DNA from: Xylaria sp. FL1777
Lineage: Eukaryota; Ascomycota; Sordariomycetes; Xylariales; Xylariaceae
Reading direction: 5' to 3'
NCBI GenBank assembly: GCA_022578965.1
Contig: MU400559.1
Coordinates: forward strand, 231,186-295,185
Length of the DNA: 64,000 nt
The notes below the pieces were generated by a model. That model was not told where the DNA came from, ran no database searches, and worked only from the letters and a program-made list of their open reading frames with translations. Position numbers and translations under genes: made by a program. Shown here in pieces: positions 12,844 through 22,699 of this stretch; the first letter of the stretch is position 1, and the number at the start of each line of letters is the position of its first letter.

Positions 12844-13394
12844 CTAATTTCTCCTGTCATAGTAAGCGAGGACCCCGTTTGGTTTACTGTGCAGGAGCAG
12901 AATGTGGTGTTCAGGAACTTTCTAGACTCTAATTCGCGAGATAGTCACTCTCCATACGATACCGGCTCACCTAGTGTGACGGGTATGGTATATTAGTTGC
13001 GAATAACAAGGCCGGCTAGAATCTGGAAGCGAGGTGAGAAGGATTACTATGTCGGTCCCAGGCGACCATGGAATGAGAGTTATCATTTGTATTGGTCTCT
13101 AAGTGACAGATGGTTATCGGCCACTGCGGATACAACAGGGGCTCTTTTCTAGCCGGCAGAAAGCAATCAAAGGTGGCGAGTAAAAAGTTGTCCGAGCATT
13201 CATGAGTTGGAGCCCGTTCGGTATCCAGAAGAGATTCATTATACAAGATTTATCCTAATATCAAGAGCCTCTTCAAAGAGTTGAACGCAGGTTTCGCTGC
13301 TATAGACGACCTAATACGTGCCACACTTGACATTACCGAAAATGCTGCCCTAGAAAAATACTACAAGTTCACGCGATCTTTTTTTCCAAAATGA
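12844..13394 (+). pseudogene. Decayed protein-coding sequence on +, unrecognised
   Basis: One plus-strand frame reads coding-like sequence from 12844 to about 13280 with only two internal TAG stops. Both are explainable as CAG changed to TAG, a RIP-type C-to-T. Samples are EKDYYVGPRRPWNESYHLYW and SLSDRWLSATADTTGALF. At about 13270-13290 the coding look shifts to another frame (KSLFKELNAGFAAIDDLIRA ... NAALEKYYKFTRSFF), which implies an indel. The product is unknown. It lies divergent to the minus-strand relic ending at 11707, so the two may have shared a promoter region or belong to one mobile element. Confidence 0.4.
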
Positions 13395-14282
13395 GAAAAA
13401 CCCTCGCGATTTGGTGCTAATGCAGGATACACCGAGACGATTCGTTCCTTCGCCAAGGGTCGTTCGACCAGCCGCCAACGTTCCGGCCTCCGAATCCGAG
13501 GTCGGCAGTTTCACACCGGTTGCCGAGGTGTCCGGAGTAACGGTACCTCCGCTGGCATCCGCATAGTGGCGGTCTGCCGGAGCATCAGGCATAGCCTCGA
13601 TGATAGATTCTACCATTTCTCGAAGGACACATAAAAACTTATGAAGTAAATGAGTCATACGTTCGCCATAGATTTATAAGAAGCTGGAGCACGGAGCTTG
13701 AGAGGACAAAAGTGGCATGCTATCAATAAATGTGCTTGGGTGTCTCACTATGCCGATAAGCATGGTTGGATTTCATAGTTGTCTAAAGGGCATATGACAC
13801 TGGATCAGGTTCGGTACATCGCTACGTTTCTAGTACTTGCTATTTATTATATTTGGTTGTATTTATTAACCTACTCATGTTTCGATCCGGCTTGTTGCGG
13901 AGGCAGCTGTGTTTTAGGGCCTTGCATTAGCATACCGTGGTCCGTGGTAGGTAGAGGCCGACGTTGCTACAAGTGCTCATGTCTAGCTCCAGAGGAACCT
14001 TAGGGATCATGATATCGCCAAGCCTACAAGAAGACTCTACTTACAAATTATGTAGGGGTGTAGCTTTGCTGAAAGCTTTCCATATACGCTATTCTTGCAG
14101 ATGTCAATGGATATAAATGAGGAAAAAAAAATACAATACACGATTACTTGACCATGTTCCTTAAAAAGTTCTAGGGGTTGAGATGAGTTTATATTCGTCC
14201 TTATATATGACAGCTCTATGGGTTACTGAGGTTCCTCCCAAGAGTTCCTCCCTTGACTCTCATTCCCAAGACTGCGCGGCGT
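13395..14282. other. Intergenic, no supported gene
   Basis: A 102-codon minus frame at 13350-13658 exists, but it overlaps the relic reading on the other strand and has no recognisable domain. Nothing else seen. Confidence 0.35.
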
Positions 14283-14927
14283 CTATTTCTGCAAGGCATC
14301 GACCCACTCCAAAGCCTGCTTAGGGTCAAGTCTGAGCTTATAGTCAGGCTCGATGTACGTGTTTCGCACGATGCCATCCTTATCAACCAGCAGGGAAGCT
14401 GGGATCGGCACTTCCCAAGTGCCGTCGCCGTTGCGCACATTGAGGTCGATTCCAAGCGACTGGTGCAAGTCCTTGGCGCTGGACTGGTCGTACACGATGC
14501 CCAGCTTCCTGGCGAAAGCGTTGTGCAGATCGGTGAGCACGGGGAACTGGAGCTCGTGCTTCTCCGTCGTCGTCAGGTTGTTGTTGGGCAGCTCCGGAGA
14601 GATGGCGACGAGCGTGACGCCCCGGGCTTGAAACTCGGGGAGGTGCTTCTGCAGGAAGGCGATGGCGATGTTGCAGAATGGACACCACTCGCCGCGGTAG
14701 AAGGTGATCAGAATAGGCCCTTTGGCTAGCAGAGAGGCGCTTGTGACCTCCTTTCCTGTGGCGTCCGTCATGCTGAACTCGGGAATCTTGTCGCCCACTT
14801 GGATCGTCTTAGACGGGTCCCATGTCGACATGAACTTGGTATGTCCGCCAACCAGCTGGTTACGAACAGCTTCTGGGAAAGAGGCTGTTCTGGCTGTGGT
14901 CTGTTCGAGTTGTTCTTGTTGACTCAT
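14283..14927 (-). CDS. AhpC/TSA-type peroxiredoxin-like protein (thioredoxin fold)
   Basis: Single exon, 214 aa, start chosen at 14927 because the ATG has a good fungal context (CCACC before it) and the product then begins MSQQEQLEQTTARTASFPEA. The frame continues upstream to 15065, but that part overlaps the TATA box. The thioredoxin-fold core is clear: KIPEFSMTDATGKEV, then ILITFYRGEWCPFCNIAIAF with the WCPFC redox centre, VTLVAISPELPNN, FPVLTDLHNAFARKLGIVYD and ASLLVDKDGIVRNTYIEPDY. This is the PRX-like2 / AhpC-TSA arrangement, predicted to reduce peroxides or act as a thiol oxidoreductase. No signal peptide, so probably cytosolic. It stands alone, with no co-oriented neighbours within 2 kb. 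The WCPFC centre makes function as an active thiol enzyme plausible. The substrate is unknown. Confidence 0.88.
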   Translation of the reverse strand: MSQQEQLEQTTARTASFPEAVRNQLVGGHTKFMSTWDPSKTIQVGDKIPEFSMTDATGKEVTSASLLAKGPILITFYRGEWCPFCNIAIAFLQKHLPEFQARGVTLVAISPELPNNNLTTTEKHELQFPVLTDLHNAFARKLGIVYDQSSAKDLHQSLGIDLNVRNGDGTWEVPIPASLLVDKDGIVRNTYIEPDYKLRLDPKQALEWVDALQK

Positions 14928-15064
14928 GGTGGAAATGTTTAGCAGTTTTGTCTTGTCTAGTCGTATGTGTTTGGGTAGGATGTTTGGGGACTCGTAGGTC
15001 AAAGTAAATATTGGACGATGCTCTGAGGAATAGTGGATGGGAGAAGGGAAACGAGATTCTACCA

Positions 15065-15075
15065 CCTTTTATATA
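15065..15075 (-). promoter_or_regulatory. TATA box of the peroxiredoxin-like gene
   Basis: On the minus strand the sequence reads TATATAAAAGG, about 140 bp upstream of the chosen ATG at 14927. This supports the internal start over the upstream in-frame ATG at 15065. Confidence 0.6.
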
Positions 15076-16901
15076 GGAGTCTCATTATGAGGCATGAGTA
15101 CCTATTCGAATCGATCGCCGTCGCTTTAACTAGGCTTGGTTAGCTGATTGGTAATTATCACCGCTGGTTTTCACGAGGACTGCAGCATGTTGTTGTAACG
15201 TAGCTGGTCAGCCACCATCTGGGAACATATTCTTCCAACTTGAACGGCGCTTGTAGTTGATGCCATGCTGTGTGATGCTCTACATTGCCTGTACAAATAA
15301 ACCTCCGAAACTCCACATTGGAGTCATACCATGTGGGGAACGACCCGCCGACATAGAGCTCGCAGGGGACCATTATCCTAATCGGTATTAGGGCAGAATC
15401 GGGGCCCATAATCTTGATGGAATCATCTCAGCGCCAGATGCATCGCGCAAGGACAACTACCAAACGTTTTTACTCCTTTCTCCCTTTGATTCGCTTTTCC
15501 GACTCAGCTACTCGTCAATTTCACAGGAAGAACATAATGGCCTGCGTCTGTCTGTCTTTCCAATATGCGTAAGCAGCTTAGTCAACCCCTGTGCATTGGC
15601 CTGCTTCTCTTAGAGTCGGGGCGCATCACCTCCTGAATTAGACTGCATAATAGATACCAGAGTCCTTCCAATAAGCGTAGGCTTTGACTTTAAATCTCCA
15701 AGCGACCTTGGTTATGTACTTGCTAAATTCCAGAACTTTTACCTTATTTCTAGCTTAAGCTTATTATGCGCAGCTGTAATCGTGCAAACTGTCATGTCTT
15801 TAGGCACGGGAGACCTAGACGTCCTGACTTCTTCGTGGTACAGCTCACTCGCTGTTGGTGGCTGAATCACACACAACGGACATAATATGTAGATTCCATG
15901 GCGACTCTTATTACCGGACAGCGCCTCACTGCACGTTGTACTATTGGTTTATGGTTATATCATCGTTTCGGAACTTGGTGTACGAATATCAGAACCGATT
16001 GAAGATCCTTGATGTGCATGGTCGAGTTTTGACCAATCCTACACATTGTTGCGATGGAACAGACTAGGGCGATACCAAGAGTGGCCATCGGTAGGGGATA
16101 TCTTTTTGTCGCGGACGAGCACACGAACGAGAAACTATCTCTCCAGTGCGTGCCCGGCACCTTGGAATGAAGCACCCAGGGCTTACTTCCATCACTTTTC
16201 TAGCGAGCACCTATATCGACTCTCCCCATTCGAGAACTCCTGTATAATCCGCGTTGACTGAGGTTAGCTGCTGTGGAGATTCAAAGACCTGGTGTCATGG
16301 CAGGCTCAGTAGATGGTCTCAATTACCTACCTAGGTAGTCTAGATCACGATGTCCGGCTTGTGCCACTTCCCTAATCCCGAGAATTAAGGCATTGATTGA
16401 ATCTATGAATAGCTGTTTAGGGAAGAACAATTACACCCTCTTCCCTTGATTTTTGAGGCTCACACACTTCCTATCAAGACACCGGCCCATATCTCGTGAG
16501 CAGATTCTCAGTGCCCGGAAACCCTCAACATTATCATCCATGCAACACAAAAAGATCCACCCGTGCATATCGTGCTCTCTTCATGCCACAAGCTCAATCT
16601 AGTTTATATAGGTAGTAATAACGGAACTCATATAAAGGGAAGCCCCTACTGTGCTCTTTAACTTTGTTCTTCTCTCGTTTCCTTTATGGCCACGGTCATA
16701 CAACACCCGCCTAATGGATCTTAAGCCCCCTAGGGTAATGCCTTATTGACTTAAGCTATGTAGATTGCCTTTTTTTCGCTGTTTCCTGCACGCTACATAA
16801 GCCACAATGTAGCTATTAAAAGAATTGTATTTTCTAAAACAACAAAGAAAACCCCCATACACATCCTCAGAAAGAAAAAAATTTCCCAACCTAGTAACAA
16901 C
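15076..16901. other. Intergenic, no supported gene
   Basis: No conserved coding sequence on either strand. Only short frames of up to about 80 codons without domain signals. Confidence 0.4.
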
Positions 16902-16906
16902 AAAAA
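16902..16906 (-). terminator. RNA polymerase III T-run terminator
   Basis: The first run of at least four T on the minus strand downstream of tRNA-Ala is TTTTT at 16906-16902, 33 nt past the mature 3' end. A Pol III transcript would therefore carry the second T-arm-like sequence at 16907-16938 in its trailer. Confidence 0.5.
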
Positions 16907-16938
16907 TTCTGGTATAGGAGGAATTGAACCTCCGATGT
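16907..16938 (-). other. tRNA 3'-half-like sequence (extra T arm) in the tRNA-Ala trailer
   Basis: Directly after tRNA-Ala the minus strand reads ACATC, then a perfect 5-bp stem and 7-nt loop, GGAGG-TTCAATT-CCTCC, then TATACCAG. This is the layout of a T arm followed by a 3' acceptor strand. No D arm or anticodon arm precedes it as a separate tRNA. It may be a leftover of another tRNA, possibly organellar in style, or chance. Confidence 0.4.
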
Positions 16939-17010
16939 TGGACTCGCGGGGAATCGAACCCCGGACCACTCCCATGCTAAGGGAGTATTATACCACTAAA
17001 CCACAAGCCC
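16939..17010 (-). tRNA. tRNA-Ala(AGC)
   Basis: 72 nt on the minus strand, with 5' end at 17010 and discriminator A at 16939. The acceptor stem GGGCTTG pairs with CGAGTCC (two G-U pairs). The D-arm region TGGTTTAGTGGTATAAT carries the A box. The anticodon arm is CTCCC-TTAGCAT-GGGAG with anticodon AGC. The T arm, CGGGG-TTCGATT-CCCCG, includes a perfect B box GGTTCGATTCC. No intron. The layout matches fungal cytosolic alanine tRNAs. Confidence 0.95.
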
Positions 17011-17669
17011 ATGTGGGGAATAGGTGCCTTAGGCGATGTCGTGATGTGCAAATGGTTGCCGAATCTCCTATATTGAGCGTCACATGGATAACAGACTCTC
17101 ATAATGCTTACTCCCTTAAAGTGATATCTTTTTTTCTTGGCTTCGGGATAGTTAACATGAATTCCCTGAGATTGCGACAAAAGACGTGAAAGTTCCTGCC
17201 AACTGCGTTGGCAATTCTGCATGGGTTAACTTTACAATGCGCTTGACGTGTGTGGACAGTATTGCTGGGAATGCGAGCTGCGTGGTTGGAGGGGGTCATT
17301 GTAGAACGCTGGATGCAAAAATGGCATTTCCAATAGCGCCGGAATCGCCTTGTCGTTTCTCGGAATCTCACAATCGCAAGAACATATCGGCGGTCTGAAA
17401 TGCGCGACCGGCTCCGGCCCTTGCGACAGCGCCACGCCGGTGTCTTGAGCTTTGGATTTCGAGTTTAATTGCCTGATTAGGAAACATTCCAAAACAGGTA
17501 TATGCCTATAACCATGGCAGCTGTAGGCCATAATTATACGTCATGCAGCAACTGATTTTTTAAGGAGCGCCTCGACCGATGATTAATGGTGAGCCATGTC
17601 GTCTCTTGGCCTCTAATATATGACAAAATGGTCCTTTCTCTAGAAAACTTACAAGTTAGATTAAGACTA

Positions 17670-18556
17670 CTACACTGACACGCCCATCTGCTGGTACACC
17701 TTCTCAAATGCGCCCCGCCAAAGATCAGCAACATTCTGGCCGTACCCAACACCAATCTCTTTCTTAATCGAGCCATCTGGCGTCAGTTGGTCCAGACTCT
17801 CAAAGAAGACATTTACAAATTCATTGAGGGGTATCGGCTGGAAACCCTTTTCCTTGCCCCCTTGCATCGCAAAGATAGACTCGCGGTGCTCCTGGTCCAG
17901 CGCGGTATCCACGTACGGCGGCACCACCTCCACGATGTTCATATTCTTACTCGCCTCTTCGTCGGCAGAGCTCAGCTGCTGACGGAAGGCCATCATGAAA
18001 GCGTGAACGCCTGCTTTGGTTGCACAATAGGTCGGGTAAAAGCCGAGAGGTATGTATGCCAGGGACGAGCTCGTAATAAAGATGGTCGACTTCTTGCCGG
18101 ACTTGGCCAACTTGAGAAGGTGCGGCGCAAATAGCTGAGTAAGTATGTTGGGAGCCGTGAGATTGGTAGTAATCTCATGAACGATCTTCTCAGCGCTGGC
18201 CGTTGTTAGGGGGTCGAAGAGATTGTAGGATTTCTGAATCCCGGCACTGATGTAGACTGTGTCGAGTTCTGGGAAGTCCTGGAGAACTTGCGCCACGGTG
18301 GACGGAAGCGCGGCTAACTCGGACATGTCGAACTGTAACGTGAGGAGTACTTAGCATACGATGTGTCCAGATAGATGCTAGTACCTACCGCCCTGGTCTC
18401 TAGGCCTCTTAGCTCGGCTGCCAAGGCGTCCAGCTTATCCTTATTCCGTCCTGTAGCGATAACCTTTTTTCCCATGCCATGGAAGCGACGTGTTAGAGCC
18501 TCACCGATTCCAGACGTGGCACCGATAAGCAGGATGGTACTCAGTCGCGACGACAT
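17670..18556 (-). CDS. Short-chain dehydrogenase/reductase (classical SDR)
   Basis: Two exons: complement(join(17670..18332, 18389..18556)), 276 aa. The intron is 18333-18388 (56 nt, donor GTAGGT, acceptor ACAG, phase 0). Exon 1 begins MSSRLSTILLIGATSGIGEA, giving the Rossmann cofactor motif GATSGIG, followed by VIATGRNKDKLDAL. The Arg after the second strand suggests NADP(H) preference, which is inference. Exon 2 has VYISAGIQ in place of the usual NNAG, then FITSSSLAYIPLGFYPTYCATKAG. This contains the catalytic Ser and the YxxxK pair (Y-C-A-T-K), so the active site is intact. The C-terminus QQMGVSV has no targeting signal that I recognise. Length is typical. The substrate cannot be predicted from sequence. 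Its neighbours are a tRNA and non-coding DNA, so no pathway context. Confidence 0.9.
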
Positions 18557-18657
18557 GCTGTGCTTCGAGCTTGGGTTTTTTACGAAGTGTCGGTTCGGTA
18601 GCAAATGTGGTCCTGGGTGTCACTATACTCCATTGAGCAGTGGGAAGTTGAGAACAA

Positions 18658-18666
18658 CTTTATATA
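18658..18666 (-). promoter_or_regulatory. TATA box of the SDR gene
   Basis: The minus strand reads TATATAAAG about 100 bp upstream of the ATG at 18556. Confidence 0.55.
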
Positions 18667-18809
18667 AACTGCGTCTCTAGGCACCAGCTGTATCATCAAC
18701 GGAGTCTGTCCGTAATTACGGATGGGTGACCGGGGATTTCGGGTGCGAAGGATTAATATCGGCTCACGAACCCAAACCCAAGGTATATATATAGAATAGC
18801 TACCCATGC

Positions 18810-20181
18810 GGGATCCAGAGATTCAAATGAAAAGCGGTAATTGATAATATGCTTACACTTTACTAATTAGCAACACTACTAGTTATATGTTGTGAGATTT
18901 ATTAATCACATATTATTCATAGCTTCTTTAAATTATTAGCTATTGATTTGTCTTTTTTTCAACTAAAATATTGAACTACTACTAACGCACACTTAAACAC
19001 CGATATGATATGTCCAGAAATAGACTTTACCGTCATTTTCATCAGTGTCTATAAGGCGTCCAAGACTATCCTGTATGGGTTCGTGCCCCGATATCGATTC
19101 TCCGTGTGCCGAGGTCAATTCTCCGTGTCTCAAAATTCAAGGCCTGGGTCTGTGTCAGAAGCTACCTGCAGAGCTGCGGCACATCCGGGACAGATCCGAG
19201 AAACCGAGTATAGAGTTTAAGTAGCGCAGTAAGTCTTCGTAACTATATGTAAATTAGCTATACTCGCTAATTTAGTTTCGTCGAGAAATTTGAGACTATC
19301 ATTAAACTAGGTGTACTTAAACTACACTATTTGTAGGCCAATTAAAGAGCTAGAAAAAGAGCTGCCTAGAAGGCCCCTAGAAAAGTTATATTTGTATTAT
19401 GTCCATATATTTATTGCCCTTTCCTAGCAACTCGGGTCAGGGTAGCGCAATACTGGCTATTACTACTCATTGCCTTGTGGCACACTGTTGCCTTTACCTT
19501 AGAACTTTCTTCGCCTTTTTGTTAGTTAAGAACTTTAGAAATGAAATAAAGTGGGCTTCACATTTGCACCAAGAACCGGTTACACGATAGCAAACCAAAT
19601 TAAACAGCATGCACGAAGGTCTCCTCCTTTAATTTCTGTCTTTCTTTCCTATTGCCACACTATCTTTAGTGGCCTCAGTGTTGCGTGGCATTCTAAGTAA
19701 CTGTGGCGACTTAGTCTCCACGTATATTAGTAGATTCTTGGTTAGGTATCACTCTTTATATAGTCTCTCGATGATTTCGATTGTTTTTGCAAGACCCCTT
19801 TTATTGTTCTGTTACACCTGATAGGCCTGTGACGAAATGCGCACTCCTAACATGTAACACGAAGTCTCTTGGTTGTATTGAAACAACTCGTTAACTATGT
19901 AATCAGCTGTATCAAACTTCTACAGCCATGGTATATATAGTACAAGTCCTCTGGAGATAGGGTATGCTGTGCCTACCCAAGACGACCGTTGTAATTATCT
20001 TCCTGATACGTTGAACGACAAATGAACAGTTTGACCAATATAATTAGGCCAGCAGCGAATGACGAGAATGGCAGAGTAACCGGAATAATTTATGAATGAA
20101 CAAAGTGCTTTGTATTTGTCAGGTTCCTGTGACGAAGTTGCATTTGTCGACGCGTTTGACAATGTAGGGTCTCATCCCTTA
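18810..20181. other. Gene-less, moderately AT-rich stretch
   Basis: Poly-A/T-rich and TTAATTAG-type sequence. No supported coding region on either strand. Frames such as 19005-19220 are short and lack features. Confidence 0.4.
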
Positions 20182-20568
20182 TTAAGAGCATTGGGTGCAG
20201 GTATCGTCCCCAGTAAGAGGATCCAGGCACCAATTGCTGTCGTGTGTGCACTTGATAGTAACCAAGGTCAATAACTCAACTACAAGTTTGAACCTAGATC
20301 AAATAGAAAATAGCTAGAACTCACATCTTCCCATGAACAGCAATCTCGGTCTAGTTCGAGGCCTTCATCGTTGGGGTCAGTGTAGTGGCAGGTTCCCCAA
20401 TCCTCTCCGTCTCTTGCAACGGTGCAGAACTACCGTGAATATAACATGGTCAGTTTTATCCTTGTCGTATGAAAGCAGAGGACTGCGGAGCCGAGAAGAG
20501 TGTCAACGTACCCCTGCTAAAGCATATGACGCAAGGCCAAGCAGAACAAAAATCTTAGAAGTATGCAT
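20182..20568 (-). CDS. Small secreted cysteine-rich protein, 76 aa, 8 Cys (candidate secreted effector-like protein)
   Basis: Three exons reconstructed by hand: complement(join(20182..20250, 20325..20429, 20512..20568)). Exon 1 is a signal peptide, MHTSKIFVLLGLASYALAG, ending at a GTACGT donor. Exon 2 (acceptor GGTAG, donor GTGAGT) encodes FCTVARDGEDWGTCHYTDPN and ends ..RDCCSWED. Exon 3 encodes CTHDSNWCLDPLTGDDTCTQ and ends CS before TAA. All junctions are phase 0. The mature part of about 57 residues has eight cysteines including a CC pair, consistent with four disulfides in a secreted protein. The final acceptor is AAG rather than the preferred YAG, so the last exon boundary is the weakest point. 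An alternative donor 4 nt further in (GTTCTA) with an upstream TAG acceptor would insert about 10 residues and keep the same tail. I recognise no family. It shares no alignable sequence with the other small secreted protein at 28 kb. Confidence 0.6.
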
Positions 20569-20666
20569 GTTATTCGTGAAATAGAGATAGATATGCAGAG
20601 AAATGGAAGCTTCGTATGGATTGAATATCGTTCTTTCGATGGGAGAATAGTGAGGACGTAGTGGCA

Positions 20667-20674
20667 TATTTATA
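20667..20674 (-). promoter_or_regulatory. TATA box of the 8-Cys secreted protein gene
   Basis: TATAAATA on the minus strand, 99 bp upstream of the ATG at 20568, followed by a CT-rich leader. It supports transcription in this direction. Confidence 0.6.
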
Positions 20675-20739
20675 CATAAGGATCCTCGGCCTTTCGACTT
20701 TAGAAGTTCAAGAAGTTCGCTGCCAGCTTCCTTCACTAT

Positions 20740-21465
20740 ATCTCAAGAGCTGATGTCTGGACTACTGAGTAATTCTTAGATAAGTCTACCGTATTGTCTG
20801 ACATAATTCAAAAGAGTGCATGACCTTTTAAGTAGGCAAACGTGAGATAAGATTGTGCAGCTCCGTGGATAACTGGAGAATCTTCAGCCTACCACCTAAC
20901 TAGCTAAAACCTCTTCTGGATACTGCCAGGACGAAGATCGCCAGAGTATTCAATAGAAAGGGCGCGAACGATTCTAGCTAGAATTATTGTTTTTTTTTAA
21001 CAAAAGAGTCAAGACATTCAGCACTAACAAAGGTGATGTCCAATTTTGGTGGGACCTATTTTCGTTCCTTACAATGAGTATCACACGAGCAATGTGACAC
21101 GGCTAAGGGCCAAGTCCTAACGCCTGGCAACCTTCCGGGAAGACATACAAACTATTAATCGGCGAGGATCACGGGACTTATAAAAGAGCCTCGATCGGAG
21201 AGGGGTAAGCCTATCCTTAGCGAGATGATGAAATGGGAGGCGTATAATATAAGTTTCTAGATACCCTGCATCTATATATCCAGCGCCAAACAGTCAGTCA
21301 ATTCAAGCACCTCATGGGAGCTTTCGTCATAAATCCAAAGGGAACACACAATCATTGATCTAATAAGTCAACGATAAAAAGAAGTATAGAGCAGGAGTGC
21401 CAGTCTCCTGAATGCATGTCCCACGAGGGGGGCATGGTAGGATGCGCGGATGGGAATTAACAAAA
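20740..21465. other. Intergenic, nothing recognised
   Basis: No coding signal on either strand. A poly-T run lies near 20990. Confidence 0.4.
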
Positions 21466-22458
21466 TTAATCCAAAATAATAGTACGAGTTCCCATAGGTT
21501 TCGACCACGCGCGACTGACTCTCTCGGGTATCTCACGTATTTCACGTCTCGCCCTGCGGGTAACTCGCTCGTATGTCTCGATCATCCTGGCGTGTCCTCT
21601 TCTGTCACGACTATATACCGTTATCCTTTCTCTCGCAATGACGGCGTCTTTTTGCGGCCAATTTGTTGTCATCCCCCAAGTCTCCTGCCTTGGGTATTCG
21701 TAATATGGCTCTCGTCTTGCAATTCGTTCTCGAGGTTGGACAGTTTCTTGTCCTGTTATTGCCGGGTATGTTCGGTTTACCACTACACGATACGGTGGTA
21801 TTACACTTGATGGTTGTTCAATGCTTCGTACGTAATTATGCCTTTGTTTATAATAGTCGTTGCTCGTCTCTGCCGTTGGTACGTTGTCCTGCTCATCTAG
21901 CCATGCTTCTAGACGCTGGTGGCGAATCTGATGTGTTTGGTTGGGGCCGCTCGCATCTTCTGGCTGGCCACGCCGATAATGGTTTCCACCATAGTCTCTA
22001 TCAGCCTGACCATAATAGCCTGGATCAGGTAGAGCAACGTCTCGTTGTGAGCTGCGTCCCAGTCTCTCTCTTGCATCTGCCCGTTTCCTATGACTGGTCT
22101 CTCTCCTCTCAATTCTAGCAATTTCTTCACTTACTCTACTATTTGATCTGCTCCTATGCTCGCGAGCTCCAGGCTTAAGAACAAAACGTGTCCTGCCCCT
22201 TGCTCTATCTTCCTCCAGGTTCGCGGTCTCCTTTCTCAGCACCCTCGTCCCTTTGCGGATATATTCCTTCCAATCAGCAACTGAGCTCTCAGTGTATTCT
22301 GAAGGAAACTGATCCAAATATTTGCGGCTATCGTTGAGGGTTTCTCTGAGTTGCTTCAGACGGGCATTGGAACTCTGAATGTCGCCCTTGTAGTTCTTTG
22401 CCTTATCATACCATCTTGTCAATATCTTCATTCCAAGATCGACCCCACCCTCAGCCAT
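21466..22458 (-). CDS. Unknown Arg/Glu/Tyr-rich protein, 330 aa
   Basis: Single uninterrupted frame of 331 codons from ATG at 22458. The first about 60 residues (MAEGGVDLGMKILTRWYDKA, then ..LKQLRETLNDSRKYLDQF..) look alpha-helical with heptad-like hydrophobic spacing, so a short coiled coil is possible. The rest is strongly basic and low in hydrophobics, with many RE, RR, RER and YY pairs (RERIARREPYYEYPRQE, ERVTRRARREIREIPERVSR). It is therefore probably disordered and possibly nucleic-acid binding or scaffold-like, which is inference. No signal peptide, transmembrane segment or known domain. The long open frame with varied composition argues for a real gene, but with no recognisable homologue it may be lineage-specific. 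Neighbours are unrelated. Confidence 0.6.
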   Translation of the reverse strand: MAEGGVDLGMKILTRWYDKAKNYKGDIQSSNARLKQLRETLNDSRKYLDQFPSEYTESSVADWKEYIRKGTRVLRKETANLEEDRARGRTRFVLKPGAREHRSRSNSRVSEEIARIERRETSHRKRADARERLGRSSQRDVALPDPGYYGQADRDYGGNHYRRGQPEDASGPNQTHQIRHQRLEAWLDEQDNVPTAETSNDYYKQRHNYVRSIEQPSSVIPPYRVVVNRTYPAITGQETVQPRERIARREPYYEYPRQETWGMTTNWPQKDAVIARERITVYSRDRRGHARMIETYERVTRRARREIREIPERVSRAWSKPMGTRTIILD

Positions 22459-22663
22459 GTTGAGTAGATTGAAAAGTATAATTCAAGCAGGTAAGTCAGG
22501 GGAAAACCAGAGCCAGGCTCAACCACTGACCAACCCTCCCATAGACCCCAACACGGATAGGAGGGTACATAATATACTAGGAGGCTCTGTAAAGTAGAGC
22601 TGGCAGCGGTATCGGCACACCGCGGTGTCAGGCAACTTAAGCAGTGTGGCATGCAGGCACAGC

Positions 22664-22692
22664 CCTTAATACCAACCCTTAATACCAACCCG
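22664..22692. repeat. Two-copy tandem repeat, about 15-bp unit
   Basis: CCCTTAATACCAAC occurs twice in a row upstream of the 330-aa gene. Confidence 0.8.
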
Positions 22693-22699
22693 GAGGAAA

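Noticed and set aside
13350..13658. 102-codon minus frame rich in Thr/Ala/Gly
   Set aside because: Overlaps coding-like reading of the plus-strand relic and has no identifiable family; evidence too thin.
14928..15065. 46-residue N-terminal extension of the peroxiredoxin-like protein
   Set aside because: In-frame ATG at 15065, but the extension overlaps the TATA box and has no targeting character; the ATG at 14927 has the better context.
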